A stretch of 64,000 nucleotides of DNA, from assembly GCF_036621135.1 (NCBI RefSeq), contig NZ_JAZIBG010000001.1, positions 34,010-98,009 on the forward strand, read 5' to 3'. This document shows, in pieces, positions 28,206-36,943 of this stretch (its first letter is position 1; each line of letters starts with the position of its first letter). A model generated the notes under the pieces. The model worked only from the letters and a program-made list of their open reading frames with translations, did not search any database and had not been told where the DNA came from. The position numbers and the translations under genes are program-made. This DNA is from Aquincola agrisoli. Lineage in GTDB: Bacteria; Pseudomonadota; Gammaproteobacteria; Burkholderiales; Burkholderiaceae_C.

Positions 28206-28229
28206 AAAACGGCCCCGAAGGGCCGTTTT
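28206..28229. terminator. bidirectional intrinsic terminator between xerD and the porin
   Basis: A perfect 10-bp stem (AAAACGGCCC / GGGCCGTTTT) closed by a CGAA tetraloop, with A-runs on the left and T-runs on the right, so it can stop transcription in both directions. It lies 10 bp after the xerD stop and 26 bp beyond the porin stop. Confidence 0.92.
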
Positions 28230-28255
28230 CGATTCGGATCCCGGCGTGCCGGAGA

Positions 28256-29218
28256 TCAGAAGTTGTGGCGCACGCCCAGGGCGAAGGAGCTGGGATCCTT
28301 GCCGAAGCCGGCAGAGGTGCCGTAGCTGACGTTCGACTTGTTGTCGACGGCCGTGTAGAAGGCGTAGACCTTGGTGCGCTTGGACAGGTTGTAGTTGTAG
28401 CCCAGCGTCCACTGCGTGGCCTTGCTGTCGTCGGTGTCGTCCCAGTCGTCAGCCATACCGACGTTCACGTGGAACTCGGAGGCACCCATGGTGTACATGC
28501 CCGACAGGCGGAACGCATTGCGCTTGCCGAAGCCGACTTCCTTGACGTCGCTGCGCTGGTAGTAGCCGCCGAACGTGAAGGCGCCGAGTTCATACAGTGC
28601 GCGGATCGCGAACTGGTTGCTCTTCGTTTCCGCCTGGCGCTCGTAGCCGAAGCCCAGGTGCAGCGGACCCGCGTCGTAGTTACCTGCCAGGTTCAGCACC
28701 TTGGCTTCGTCCACGCCTTCGCCGGCCGACTGGGAGATCTCGCCCACGAAGCCGCCGAAGTTCGGCGTCTGGTAGGAGATCGTGTTCTTGTTGCTGCTCA
28801 GGTACGTGTACAGCTTGTCTTCCGACGTGCCGGTGTCGTGGTTGTGCAGGCTGACGTAGTCGGCGGTGGCGTAGTACGCGGCGCTGGTCAGGCGGCCGGC
28901 GCGCAGGTTGCCGAAGCCACCCGACAGGCCAACCCACGAGTCGCCCGACCAGAAGTCGCCGTTGGTGGTGCCGGTGTCGCTGTTGAAGCGGTGCTCGAGG
29001 AAGAAGTCAGCCTTCAGGCCGCCACCGAGGTCTTCGGTGCCCTTGAAGCCCAGGCGCGAGGCGTTGTTCTGCAGAACGGTCTGCTTGCCGTCGACGGCGA
29101 CATCCTTCTGGTACTCAACGGTGGTGTTCACACGGCCGAACACGGTCACGGAGCTTTGGGCCAGAGCGGCGCTCGTGCCCAGGGCGGCCACGGCAGCAAC
29201 GATCAGAGTGCGCTTCAT
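28256..29218 (-). CDS. general outer-membrane porin (Gram-negative porin, Burkholderiales type)
   Basis: A 320-residue trimeric beta-barrel porin allowing diffusion of small solutes. The signal peptide MKRTLIVAAVAALGTSAALAQ is followed by SSVTVFGRVNTTVEYQ, the usual first strand. SRLGFKGTEDLGGGLKADFFLEHRF is a hallmark of this porin family, and the barrel ends in LGVRHNF with the terminal Phe needed for assembly by BAM. AAGGAA precedes the ATG at 29218; an upstream in-frame ATG is rejected since it would mask the signal peptide. A TACAAT box (plus strand 29289-29294) may be its -10. Codon use is less GC-extreme than its neighbours, as in highly expressed genes. Confidence 0.95.
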   Translation of the reverse strand: MKRTLIVAAVAALGTSAALAQSSVTVFGRVNTTVEYQKDVAVDGKQTVLQNNASRLGFKGTEDLGGGLKADFFLEHRFNSDTGTTNGDFWSGDSWVGLSGGFGNLRAGRLTSAAYYATADYVSLHNHDTGTSEDKLYTYLSSNKNTISYQTPNFGGFVGEISQSAGEGVDEAKVLNLAGNYDAGPLHLGFGYERQAETKSNQFAIRALYELGAFTFGGYYQRSDVKEVGFGKRNAFRLSGMYTMGASEFHVNVGMADDWDDTDDSKATQWTLGYNYNLSKRTKVYAFYTAVDNKSNVSYGTSAGFGKDPSSFALGVRHNF

Positions 29219-29288
29219 GAGGTTCCTTTTGGATTGAGAGATCGGTCTACGCAACGCCGAGACAACTGCAAGCGCTGCGCGTGAAGAA

Positions 29289-29294
29289 ATTGTA
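29289..29294 (-). promoter_or_regulatory. possible -10 box of the porin gene
   Basis: TACAAT on the minus strand, about 70 nt before the porin ATG, in an AT-rich stretch. The -35 is not evident. Confidence 0.35.
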
Positions 29295-29414
29295 GGAGTC
29301 GGTTTGCTGGAAAACGAGCATAGGGGTCACACGGATGTCATCTGCTCGGCAAGAAAACAACAGTGCAACTTTGGGGGGTCCCTGCTAAGCGCAGGCTCGC
29401 CGAGCACGCGAAGG

Positions 29415-29420
29415 CAGAAT
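29415..29420 (+). promoter_or_regulatory. -10-like element of marC
   Basis: CAGAAT ends 9 nt before the marC ATG at 29430, without a Shine-Dalgarno sequence between. It is the weakest member of the close -10/start pattern seen in this window. Confidence 0.3.
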
Positions 29421-29429
29421 CCGCCGCCC

Positions 29430-30029
29430 ATGGACCACACCTTCGTCTCCGCGCTGCTGCTGCTGCTGCTGGTGCTCGACCCGTTCGGCAGCCTCCCGAT
29501 CTTCATCTCGGTGATGCGCAACGTGGCGCCGGAGCGCAGGGCGCGCGTGGCGGTGCGCGAGGTGGTGCTGGCGTTCGGCGTGCTGGCTCTGTTCATGGTC
29601 GGCGGCCGTTCGTTCCTGTCGCTGCTGCACCTGTCGGAGCGATCGCTCGAAGTGGCCGGCGGGGTGATCCTGCTGATCATCGCCATCCGCATGATCTTTG
29701 CCTCGGGCGGCGAGATCTACGCCACCGACGGCACCGGCCGCGAGCCGTTCATCTTCCCGCTGGCCGTGCCGCTGCTCGCGGGGCCGTCGGCCATGGCCAC
29801 GGTGCTGCTGCTGGCGTCGCGGCAGCCCGAGCGGCTGGCGGAGTGGGTCGGCGCGCTGACCGTGGCGATGGCCATCTGCGGCATCGTGCTGCTGATGGCG
29901 GACCGGCTGCGGCGCCTGCTGGGGGCCTCGATGGTCAGCGCCATCGAGAAGCTGATGGGGCTGGTGCTGACCGCGGTGGCCGTCGAGATGATCCTCGCCG
30001 GCCTCAAGCGCTACTTCTTCGGCACCTGA
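29430..30029 (+). CDS. MarC-family (UPF0056) inner-membrane protein
   Basis: A 199-residue protein with six predicted helices. The first helix with LVLDPFGSLPIFISV and the mid-protein PLAVPLLAGPSAMATVLLL are the two conserved MarC motifs (DPxGNxP- and PLAxPxxxGPG-like). The family is named after E. coli MarC, but no transport function has been firmly shown. ATG 29430 is chosen because the hydrophobic helix begins within a few residues; the open frame to 29304 adds a non-membrane lead without a start signal. It converges on the amino-acid permease with 4 bp between the stops. Confidence 0.9.
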   Translation: MDHTFVSALLLLLLVLDPFGSLPIFISVMRNVAPERRARVAVREVVLAFGVLALFMVGGRSFLSLLHLSERSLEVAGGVILLIIAIRMIFASGGEIYATDGTGREPFIFPLAVPLLAGPSAMATVLLLASRQPERLAEWVGALTVAMAICGIVLLMADRLRRLLGASMVSAIEKLMGLVLTAVAVEMILAGLKRYFFGT

Positions 30030-30033
30030 ACGG

Positions 30034-30786
30034 TCATCGCCCGCGCAGGTGCGCCGGCGCTTCGAGCCGCTTGGCCAGGCCCGCCAGCAGCAGCGTGAGC
30101 ACCAGGTAGATCGCCGAGATGAGCAGGTACGGCTCCCAGTAGCGGGAATACGCCCCCGCAACCGTTCGTGCCGCCAACGCGAGTTCGGCCAGGCCGATCG
30201 CGGAGACGAGCGAGGAGTCCTTGATGAGCGTGACGCCCTCGTTGACGAGCGCTGGCATCATTCGGCGGAAGGCCTGCGGCAGGATCACGTGGCGCATCGC
30301 CTGGGCGTGCGTCAAGCCCACGCTGTAGGCCGCCTGCGTCTGGCCCCGGTGGATGCTGAGGATGCCGGCGCGGAAGATCTCGGAGATGTAGGCGCCGGCG
30401 TTGAGCGTGAGCGCCAGGGCGCCCGAGAAGAAGGCGCCGTACTCCTGCCGGAAGCTGCGCGCCGCCTCGCCCGCCAGCAGCACGCCGTGCTCGGGGTGCA
30501 CCAGCGTGGGCATCAGCGCGAAGTGCACCAGCAGGATCTGCACGAAGAGCGGTGTGCCGCGGAAGAAGGTCACGTAGGCCAGCGTGACCAGGCGCGCCGC
30601 GCGCAGCAGCAGCGCGAGCACCGGCGACTTGGGCGCGGGCGCGTCGGACGAACTGCTGATGAGGCCGAACACCACGCCCAGCACGAGGCCGACGCCGATG
30701 GCGACGACGGTGAGCTTCACCGTCATCCACAGGCCCGAAACGAACAGCGGGCCGTAGCCCGCCAGAATTTCCCAGCGCAGGTCCAC
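30034..30786 (-). CDS. polar amino-acid ABC transporter permease (HisM/GlnP type)
   Basis: A 250-residue inner-membrane permease. The N-terminal GLWMTVKLTVVAIGVGLVLGVVFGL and FRGTPLFVQILLVHF are diagnostic of the His/Glu/Gln/Arg/opine family; the EAA loop that docks the ATPase is VGLTHAQAMRHVILPQAFRRMMPALVNE. An insertion of about 60 residues between helices (including the RxxPLFVQ region to LAGEAARSFRQEYGAFFSG) is normal in this group. The start is GTG 30786. The binding-protein gene lies 24 bp upstream in the same direction; the matching ATPase gene is not in the window. Confidence 0.92.
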   Translation of the reverse strand: MDLRWEILAGYGPLFVSGLWMTVKLTVVAIGVGLVLGVVFGLISSSSDAPAPKSPVLALLLRAARLVTLAYVTFFRGTPLFVQILLVHFALMPTLVHPEHGVLLAGEAARSFRQEYGAFFSGALALTLNAGAYISEIFRAGILSIHRGQTQAAYSVGLTHAQAMRHVILPQAFRRMMPALVNEGVTLIKDSSLVSAIGLAELALAARTVAGAYSRYWEPYLLISAIYLVLTLLLAGLAKRLEAPAHLRGR

Positions 30787-30810
30787 GGCCCGTCGTCTCC
30801 TGGATCAGGC

Positions 30811-31686
30811 TCAGTTCGAAGCGGCGGAGGCCGGCGCGGCGGCCGACGGCGCGGCACCGAAGTACTTCGCGTAGATCCTGTCGTAGGTGCCGTCGGCCTT
30901 GATGTCGGCCAGGCCCTTGTTGATCTTGTCGAGCAGCTCGGTGTTGCCCTTCTTGACCGCGATGCCGTACTGCTCGGGCGCGAAGCTGCTGTCGGACACC
31001 GTCTTGAACTTGGCGTCCGGGTTGTTGGCGACGTAGTGGATGACCACGCCGTTGTCGGCCACCACGGCGTCGACGCCGCCCGCTTCCAGCTCCTTGAGCG
31101 CCAGCGGCGTGGACTCGAACCGCTTGACGTTGCTGCTCGTCTTGCCCAGCAGCTTGGTCACCACCTCATCGCCCGTGGTGCCGGTCTGCACGCCGACCTT
31201 GAGCTTCTTCAGGTCGTCGAACCGGGCCACCTTGCTGTCGGCCTTGACGGCGATCAGCTGCACCGCATCGAAGTAGGGCGCGCTGAAGTCCATCGTCTGC
31301 TTGCGCTCCTCGGTGATGGTGATCGACGACGAGAGCAGGTCGCGGTCGCCCTGCTGCAGCGAGTTGAAGATGCCCTCCCAGGGTGTGTTGACGAACTTCA
31401 CTTCGAAGCCGGCCTTCTGGGCCACGGCGCTGACCACGTCGATCGTGAAGCCGACGATCTCCGCCTTGTCGTTCTGCGATTCGAAGGGGGCGTAGGCCGC
31501 GTCGGTCCCGACCACGTAGACCTTGGCCGGGGTGGGCGCGGGGGCCGAGGCGGCTTCGGGGGCGGACGCCACGGGCGCCGGCGCGGGCGGCTCCTGCTTG
31601 CCGCAGGCCGCGAGGACCAGACCGGCCGCCATCAGGCCGACACGTTGCAGGAAACGTCGGGTGGAAGCGTCAGGGGACGTGGACAT
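30811..31686 (-). CDS. polar amino-acid ABC transporter substrate-binding lipoprotein
   Basis: A 291-residue binding protein. The signal contains a twin-Arg (TRRFLQRVGLMAAGLVLAACG) and ends in the lipobox LAAC, Cys about 28, so the mature protein is anchored by lipid. A Pro/Ala linker (about 30-52) precedes VYVVGTDAAYAPFESQN, the usual opening of SBP family 3. Ligand-contact segments are LSSSITITEERKQTMDFSAPYF and VGVQTGTTGDEV. A His/Gln/Glu/Arg-like amino acid is likely, but not readable. The permease gene follows directly. The frame is open further upstream, but the lipoprotein signal fixes ATG 31686. Confidence 0.92.
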   Translation of the reverse strand: MSTSPDASTRRFLQRVGLMAAGLVLAACGKQEPPAPAPVASAPEAASAPAPTPAKVYVVGTDAAYAPFESQNDKAEIVGFTIDVVSAVAQKAGFEVKFVNTPWEGIFNSLQQGDRDLLSSSITITEERKQTMDFSAPYFDAVQLIAVKADSKVARFDDLKKLKVGVQTGTTGDEVVTKLLGKTSSNVKRFESTPLALKELEAGGVDAVVADNGVVIHYVANNPDAKFKTVSDSSFAPEQYGIAVKKGNTELLDKINKGLADIKADGTYDRIYAKYFGAAPSAAAPASAASN

Positions 31687-31786
31687 GGAGTTACCGGAAG
31701 GGGGATGGAGGTGGCGGCAGTGTAAGGCGGGGTCGGGGCCGCGGCCGATACTCGCAAGCCCTGTTCCAGGCGCCTTCGCCCCCGTG

Positions 31787-32590
31787 TCAGGGATGGGGCC
31801 CGGGCCCCTGTTCGAGCGCGGCCAGCTCTTCCGCGGTGAAGCCGGCCGCCTCCCTCGCGGCGCGGTTGAACGGCGGCCGCAGGCGGGGCGCCTGGTACTC
31901 GCGCACCAGCACGGCATAGTGCGCAACGGGGTCGAGCGCGTCGCGCTCGCACAGCCAGCGGTACCAGTGGTTGCCGATCGCCACGTGGCCCACCTCGTCG
32001 CGCAGGATCACGCCGAGGATCTCCACCGCGCGCTGGTCGCCCGCCTTGCCGAGCTTGGCCTGCAGCGGCGGCGTGGCATCGAGGCCGCGCGCTTCGAGCG
32101 TGCGCGGCACCAGCGCCATGCGCGCGACGACGTCGTGGCGGGTGCGCGCGGTCATCGTCCACAGGCCGTCGTGCGCATCGAAGTCGCCGTAGTCGTGCCC
32201 GAGCGACAGCAGGTGCTCGCGCAGCAGCGTGAAGTGCAGTGCCTCCTCGCTGGCGACGCGCATCCAGTCCCGGTAAAACGCATCGGGCATGCCCGCGAAC
32301 CGCCAGACGGCGTCGGCCGCCAGGTCGATCGCGTTGAGCTCGATGTGCGCGATCGAGTGCAGCAGCGCCGCCCGGCCTTCGGGCGTGTGGGGCGATCGGC
32401 GGGGCAGCGCCGTGTGCGGCACCAGCCGCGGGCGGCCCAGCCTGCCGGGCAGGCCGGGCGGCTCGTCGATCGCGGCCGCCGCGTCGATGTGCAGGGTGTC
32501 GAGCGCGGCGTACAGCGCACGGGCTTGCGCCGCCTTGGCCACCGGGTCCGCCAGGCGCAAGACCCGCAAAGCGTGACGTCGAAGCTCCAT
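31787..32590 (-). CDS. DUF455 ferritin-like protein
   Basis: A 267-residue protein of the DUF455 family (COG2833), predicted four-helix ferritin-like fold. Metal-type motifs are HIELNAIDLAADAVWRF, ASEEALHFTLLREHL and LRDEVGHVAIGNHWYRW, giving paired ExxH sites that could bind a di-iron centre. The family is widespread in Proteobacteria, often near rdgC/hslO-like stress genes, and has no proven function. It is divergent from hslO with 39 bp between the starts, and follows the amino-acid transporter genes in the same orientation. ATG 32590 gives MELRRHALRVLRL, the common family opening. Confidence 0.88.
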   Translation of the reverse strand: MELRRHALRVLRLADPVAKAAQARALYAALDTLHIDAAAAIDEPPGLPGRLGRPRLVPHTALPRRSPHTPEGRAALLHSIAHIELNAIDLAADAVWRFAGMPDAFYRDWMRVASEEALHFTLLREHLLSLGHDYGDFDAHDGLWTMTARTRHDVVARMALVPRTLEARGLDATPPLQAKLGKAGDQRAVEILGVILRDEVGHVAIGNHWYRWLCERDALDPVAHYAVLVREYQAPRLRPPFNRAAREAAGFTAEELAALEQGPGPHP

Positions 32591-32593
32591 TCC

Positions 32594-32599
32594 TACAAT
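32594..32599 (+). promoter_or_regulatory. -10-like element of hslO
   Basis: TACAAT at 32594-32599 in the 39-bp hslO/DUF455 gap, 30 nt before the hslO ATG. No clear -35 is seen. Confidence 0.4.
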
Positions 32600-32629
32600 T
32601 CTGCCTTTCTGCGCGTTGGGACCTCGGTG

Positions 32630-33583
32630 ATGAGTGAGTTGCACAAGTTCTTGTTCGAAGGCCTGCCGGTGCGAGGCATGCTGGTGCGCCTGACCGACGA
32701 TTGGAAGGAAGTGCTGCGCCGCCGGGAATCGCTGGGCGCCTTCGCCGAGCCGGTGCGCCGGCTGCTCGGCGAGATGGCCGCCGCGGGCGTGCTGATGCAG
32801 TCCAACATCAAGTTCGAAGGCGCGCTGGTGCTCCAGATCTACGGCGACGGGCCGGTGAAGCTGGCCGTGGTCGAGGCGCAGCCCGATCTGCGCTTCCGCG
32901 CGACGGCCAAGGTGGTCGGCGACGTGCCGCCCGAGGCGGGCCTCGCGGCGATGGTCAACGTGCACGGCCAGGGCCGCTGCGCGATCACGCTGGATCCGGC
33001 CGAAAAACAGCCGGGCCAGCAGCCCTACCAGGGCGTGGTGGCGCTGCACGGCGACCGGCACGAGCCGCTGCAGCAGGTCAGCGAGGTGCTGGAGCACTAC
33101 ATGCTGCAGTCGGAGCAGCTCGATACGCGGTTGATCCTGGCCGCCGACGACGAGGTGGCCGCCGGCCTGCTCATCCAGCGCCTGCCGGTCGAAGGCGAGG
33201 GCAACCTCGGCCGCAACGAGGACGAGATCGGCATCAACGAAGCCTTCAACCGCATCAGCCACCTGGCCTCGACCCTGACGCGCGAGGAGCTGTTGACGCT
33301 CGACGCCGACACGGTGCTGCGCCGGCTGTTCTGGGAGGAACAGGTGCGGCGCTTCGAGCCGCAGCGGCCGCGCTTCGCCTGCTCGTGCTCGCGCGAGCGC
33401 GTGGCGCAGATGCTGAAGGGGCTGGGGCGCGAGGAGATCGAAGGCATCCTCGCCGAGCGGGGCGACAACGTGGAGATCGGTTGCGACTTCTGCGGCCTGC
33501 AGTACCACTTCGATCCGATCGACGTCGGCGGACTCTTCACCCCGGAACGCGACCAGCCGCCGCCGACCTCGGCGGTGCACTGA
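32630..33583 (+). CDS. hslO: redox-regulated chaperonin Hsp33
   Basis: A 317-residue holdase switched on by oxidants and heat. The N-terminal domain includes FKLFEG-like HKFLFEGLPVRGMLVRL and a hydrophobic substrate platform. The C-terminal zinc switch is complete: CSC at residues 251-253 and CDFC at 285-288, i.e. CxC ... CxxC, whose oxidation releases zinc and unfolds the linker. ATG 32630 is taken; an adjacent GTG at 32627 would add one residue. It is divergent from DUF455 and converges on the NadR-like kinase gene with 7 bp between the stops. Confidence 0.95.
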   Translation: MSELHKFLFEGLPVRGMLVRLTDDWKEVLRRRESLGAFAEPVRRLLGEMAAAGVLMQSNIKFEGALVLQIYGDGPVKLAVVEAQPDLRFRATAKVVGDVPPEAGLAAMVNVHGQGRCAITLDPAEKQPGQQPYQGVVALHGDRHEPLQQVSEVLEHYMLQSEQLDTRLILAADDEVAAGLLIQRLPVEGEGNLGRNEDEIGINEAFNRISHLASTLTREELLTLDADTVLRRLFWEEQVRRFEPQRPRFACSCSRERVAQMLKGLGREEIEGILAERGDNVEIGCDFCGLQYHFDPIDVGGLFTPERDQPPPTSAVH

Positions 33584-33590
33584 GGGCGCG

Positions 33591-34253
33591 TCAGCCGGTG
33601 TGCAGCAGGCGCTCGCAGCCGGGATCGAGGCAATCCAGGCAGCGCCGGCGCCAGCGGATCCGCGCCTGGCGTGCCGGTGCCTCGGCGGGCGGCTGGGATG
33701 CGGCGGGCAGCACGGGCTGCCAGCGTTCGACGGCCCGCAGTGCGGCATCGACACGCGCGGCGCCTTCGCCGTACACGACGCCGTAGCCGATGCCTGCACG
33801 GGAGAGGGCGGTGCGCAGCAGCCGGTCCACGGGCTCGCGCACCTGCGGCCCGTCGCGCATCAGGCCGTCCGGCAGCCAGGGCAGGTCGAGCGCGGTCAGC
33901 AGCGTGAGGCCGGCGTGTTCGCGCTGCCAGCGCAGCGCTTCCTCGTACAGCGACGGGTCGTCAAAGATGTAGTCGCTGTAGACCGCGGTCATCAGCGGCG
34001 TGGTGTCGGCGATCACCAGCGCTTCGCCGTCCGCATCGAGGGCGGCGTGGATGCGCCGGCGCTGCTCCGCCGCGATGGCGGCCTGTTCGTCGGCCCGGGG
34101 CGTGCGGCCGTGTTCGTCGCACCACTCGCGCAGGTATTCGTCGACCGAGCGGCAGGGCCGGTGGCGCCCGATGCGCTCGGCGAGCGCGTGTGCGAGGTCC
34201 GTCTTGCCCGTGCTCTCCGCACCGAGCAGGGCGATCAGGCGGGGCGTGTTCAT
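33591..34253 (-). CDS. NadR-like ribosylnicotinamide kinase (AAA_28 ATPase)
   Basis: A 220-residue P-loop protein resembling the C-terminal kinase domain of NadR. Walker A is LLGAESTGKTDLA near residues 9-21; DEYLREWCDEHGR carries the substrate-side acidic and Arg residues; IADTTPLMTAVYSDYIF is the Walker B-like DTT segment; LDLPWLPDGLMRDGP is the lid typical of ribosylnicotinamide kinases. It should phosphorylate nicotinamide riboside delivered by PnuC; its ATG overlaps the pnuC stop (34250-34253). The tail CLDCLDPGCE adds three closely spaced cysteines that might bind metal. No adenylyltransferase domain is fused here. Confidence 0.85.
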   Translation of the reverse strand: MNTPRLIALLGAESTGKTDLAHALAERIGRHRPCRSVDEYLREWCDEHGRTPRADEQAAIAAEQRRRIHAALDADGEALVIADTTPLMTAVYSDYIFDDPSLYEEALRWQREHAGLTLLTALDLPWLPDGLMRDGPQVREPVDRLLRTALSRAGIGYGVVYGEGAARVDAALRAVERWQPVLPAASQPPAEAPARQARIRWRRRCLDCLDPGCERLLHTG

Positions 34254-34888
34254 GCCGCCTGGGCCGAGGCCGCCCGCCGCGCCCAGTGCCGCCAGCCGAA
34301 GGCCGCCAGCACGGCGAACAGCGCGTAGAGCAGCATCGTCAGCCAGAGCGCCTTCCACGCGAAGAGACCCACGCTGACGATGTTCACGACGACCCAGGCG
34401 GGCCAGTTCTCGACGTACTGCCGCGCCAGCAGCCATTGCCCCGCAAGGCTGGCCACGGTGGGGAAGGCGTCGAGCCAGGGCACGGCGCTGTCGGTGTGGC
34501 GGGCCAGCAGCAGTGCCAGCGTCGGCCAGGCCGCCAGCGTCAGCGCGATGGCGACGGCCCGGCCGCGAGCGCCGAGGTAGCGCACCCGCAGCGCGGAGCC
34601 GTCGGACTGGCGGCCATGCAGCCATTCCCACCAGCCCCAGCCGGCCACCGCGATGAACACGAGTTGCAGGGCGGCCTCGCCGTACAGCCCACTTTCGCGG
34701 AACAGCAGCGCATAGACCGCGGAACTGGTGATCGCCAGCGGCCAGGCGAGGGCATTGACGCGGATGTTGAACCACACCATGCCCAGCGCCAGCACGAAGC
34801 CGGTGACCTCGGCCCAGCTCACCGGGCTGCCCCAGGCGCTGAACGCCGGCGAAAAAAAAGCGCCGAGCGCGGCGCCCAGGACGTCCAT
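34250..34888 (-). CDS. pnuC: nicotinamide riboside transporter PnuC
   Basis: A 212-residue, seven-helix facilitator for nicotinamide riboside, trapped inside by phosphorylation. WFNIRVNALAWPLAITSSAVYALLF covers the conserved second-helix region; QLVFIAVAGWGWWEWL holds the substrate-stacking WGWW cluster; QWLLARQYVENWPAWVVVN and the following helix with K and LWLT are PnuC signatures. It is translationally coupled to the downstream kinase (ATGA, 34250-34253). A run of eight T (minus strand, 34852-34859) lies near codon 10-12, striking in this GC-rich gene and a possible slippage site. Confidence 0.92.
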   Translation of the reverse strand: MDVLGAALGAFFSPAFSAWGSPVSWAEVTGFVLALGMVWFNIRVNALAWPLAITSSAVYALLFRESGLYGEAALQLVFIAVAGWGWWEWLHGRQSDGSALRVRYLGARGRAVAIALTLAAWPTLALLLARHTDSAVPWLDAFPTVASLAGQWLLARQYVENWPAWVVVNIVSVGLFAWKALWLTMLLYALFAVLAAFGWRHWARRAASAQAA

Positions 34889-34897
34889 CGGCCTGCC

Positions 34898-35176
34898 TCA
34901 GCGGCGCGGGGTCGCGACCTGGACGAGGATCTCGTTCGGCTTGACCATGCCGAGTTCGGCGCGGGCCTTCTCCTCGACCATCTCCAGGCCTTCCTTCAGG
35001 TCGCTGACTTCGGCCGCGAGCTGCTCGTTGCGCATGCGCGCCGCGTGGTTCGCGGCGAGCTGCGCATCGAGTTGCGTCTGCAGCGCCACGGCGTAGGGCA
35101 TGCCGCCTTTGCCGAACCAGAGCTCGGCCTGCACCAGCGCGAGGAGCGCGATCAGTGCAAAGGTGATGACCTTCAT
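34898..35176 (-). CDS. ftsB: cell division protein FtsB
   Basis: A 92-residue bitopic protein of the FtsQLB complex. One transmembrane helix near residues 3-20 (VITFALIALLALVQAELWFG) is followed by a periplasmic leucine-zipper-like coiled coil (about 28-70) and the conserved EEKARAELGMVKPNE, the DivIC/FtsB end motif. Position directly after eno (25 bp) is the usual arrangement and supports the name. It likely shares the transcript of the enolase gene upstream. Confidence 0.94.
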   Translation of the reverse strand: MKVITFALIALLALVQAELWFGKGGMPYAVALQTQLDAQLAANHAARMRNEQLAAEVSDLKEGLEMVEEKARAELGMVKPNEILVQVATPRR

Positions 35177-35201
35177 CGCCGGCGGCGCGCGCGCAGTCGC
35201 C

Positions 35202-36488
<1,287 letters not shown>

Positions 36489-36540
36489 GTTGTTCTCCTC
36501 AAAGGCAATGGGTATTCGGTCTGTCGCGGCCGGCGGGGCT

Positions 36541-36831
36541 TCAGGTGCCCTCGACCAGCAGCATGCGCATCACGGCGGCACCCTGGCGGGCGCTGCGCGC
36601 GAGGCTGTACTCGGCGGAATTGTTGAAGGCGCGGGCCTGCTCGATGCTCGGAAACTTCAGGATCACCAGTCGCTCGGGCGACCAGTCGCCCTCCAGCACC
36701 TCGATCCTGCCGCCCCGCACGCAGACCTCGGCGCCATGCGCCTGGATCGCCAGGGTGGACAGCTTCTTGTAGTCCTCGTACTGCTGGGGATCCGTCACCT
36801 GGACGTGGGCGATGATGTACGCGCTGCTCAT
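36541..36831 (-). CDS. DUF1330 family protein
   Basis: A 96-residue dimeric alpha/beta-barrel (ferredoxin-like) protein: MSSAYIIAHVQVTDPQQYEDYKKL, then ILKFPSIEQARAFNNSAEY, both typical of DUF1330. No enzymatic role is established for the family. It lies between kdsA and eno, a position often kept in Comamonadaceae and relatives, so it probably rides the pyrG-kdsA-eno transcript. ATG 36831 is preferred; GTG 36843 would add four residues. Confidence 0.88.
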   Translation of the reverse strand: MSSAYIIAHVQVTDPQQYEDYKKLSTLAIQAHGAEVCVRGGRIEVLEGDWSPERLVILKFPSIEQARAFNNSAEYSLARSARQGAAVMRMLLVEGT

Positions 36832-36864
36832 GGTGGACGTCACTTGGAGGCAGTTGCGCCAGCG

Positions 36865-36929
36865 AACACCACGGACCCGGCTTCGCCGGTCCGTTGGTGT
36901 TGCCCCCTCGAGGGGGCGGCCGCAGGCCG
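36865..36929. repeat. composite palindromic intergenic repeat, copy 1
   Basis: Three consecutive palindromes fill the gap between DUF1330 and kdsA: a long hairpin 36865-36901 (AACACCA..CGGACC / GGTCCG..TGGTGTT around GGCTTCGCC), the perfect CCCCCTCGAGGGGG at 36903-36916, and CGGCC-GCA-GGCCG at 36917-36929. CCCCC..GGGGG elements of this style recur between genes in related Burkholderiales. A transcription terminator or RNA-stability role is possible, but no T-run follows. Confidence 0.65.
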
Positions 36930-36943
36930 TAGGGGGTGGTCCA

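Noticed and set aside
36903..36916. CCCCCTCGAGGGGG as a rho-independent terminator
   Set aside because: There is no U-tract, and it lies inside a conserved operon; a repeat element is the better reading.
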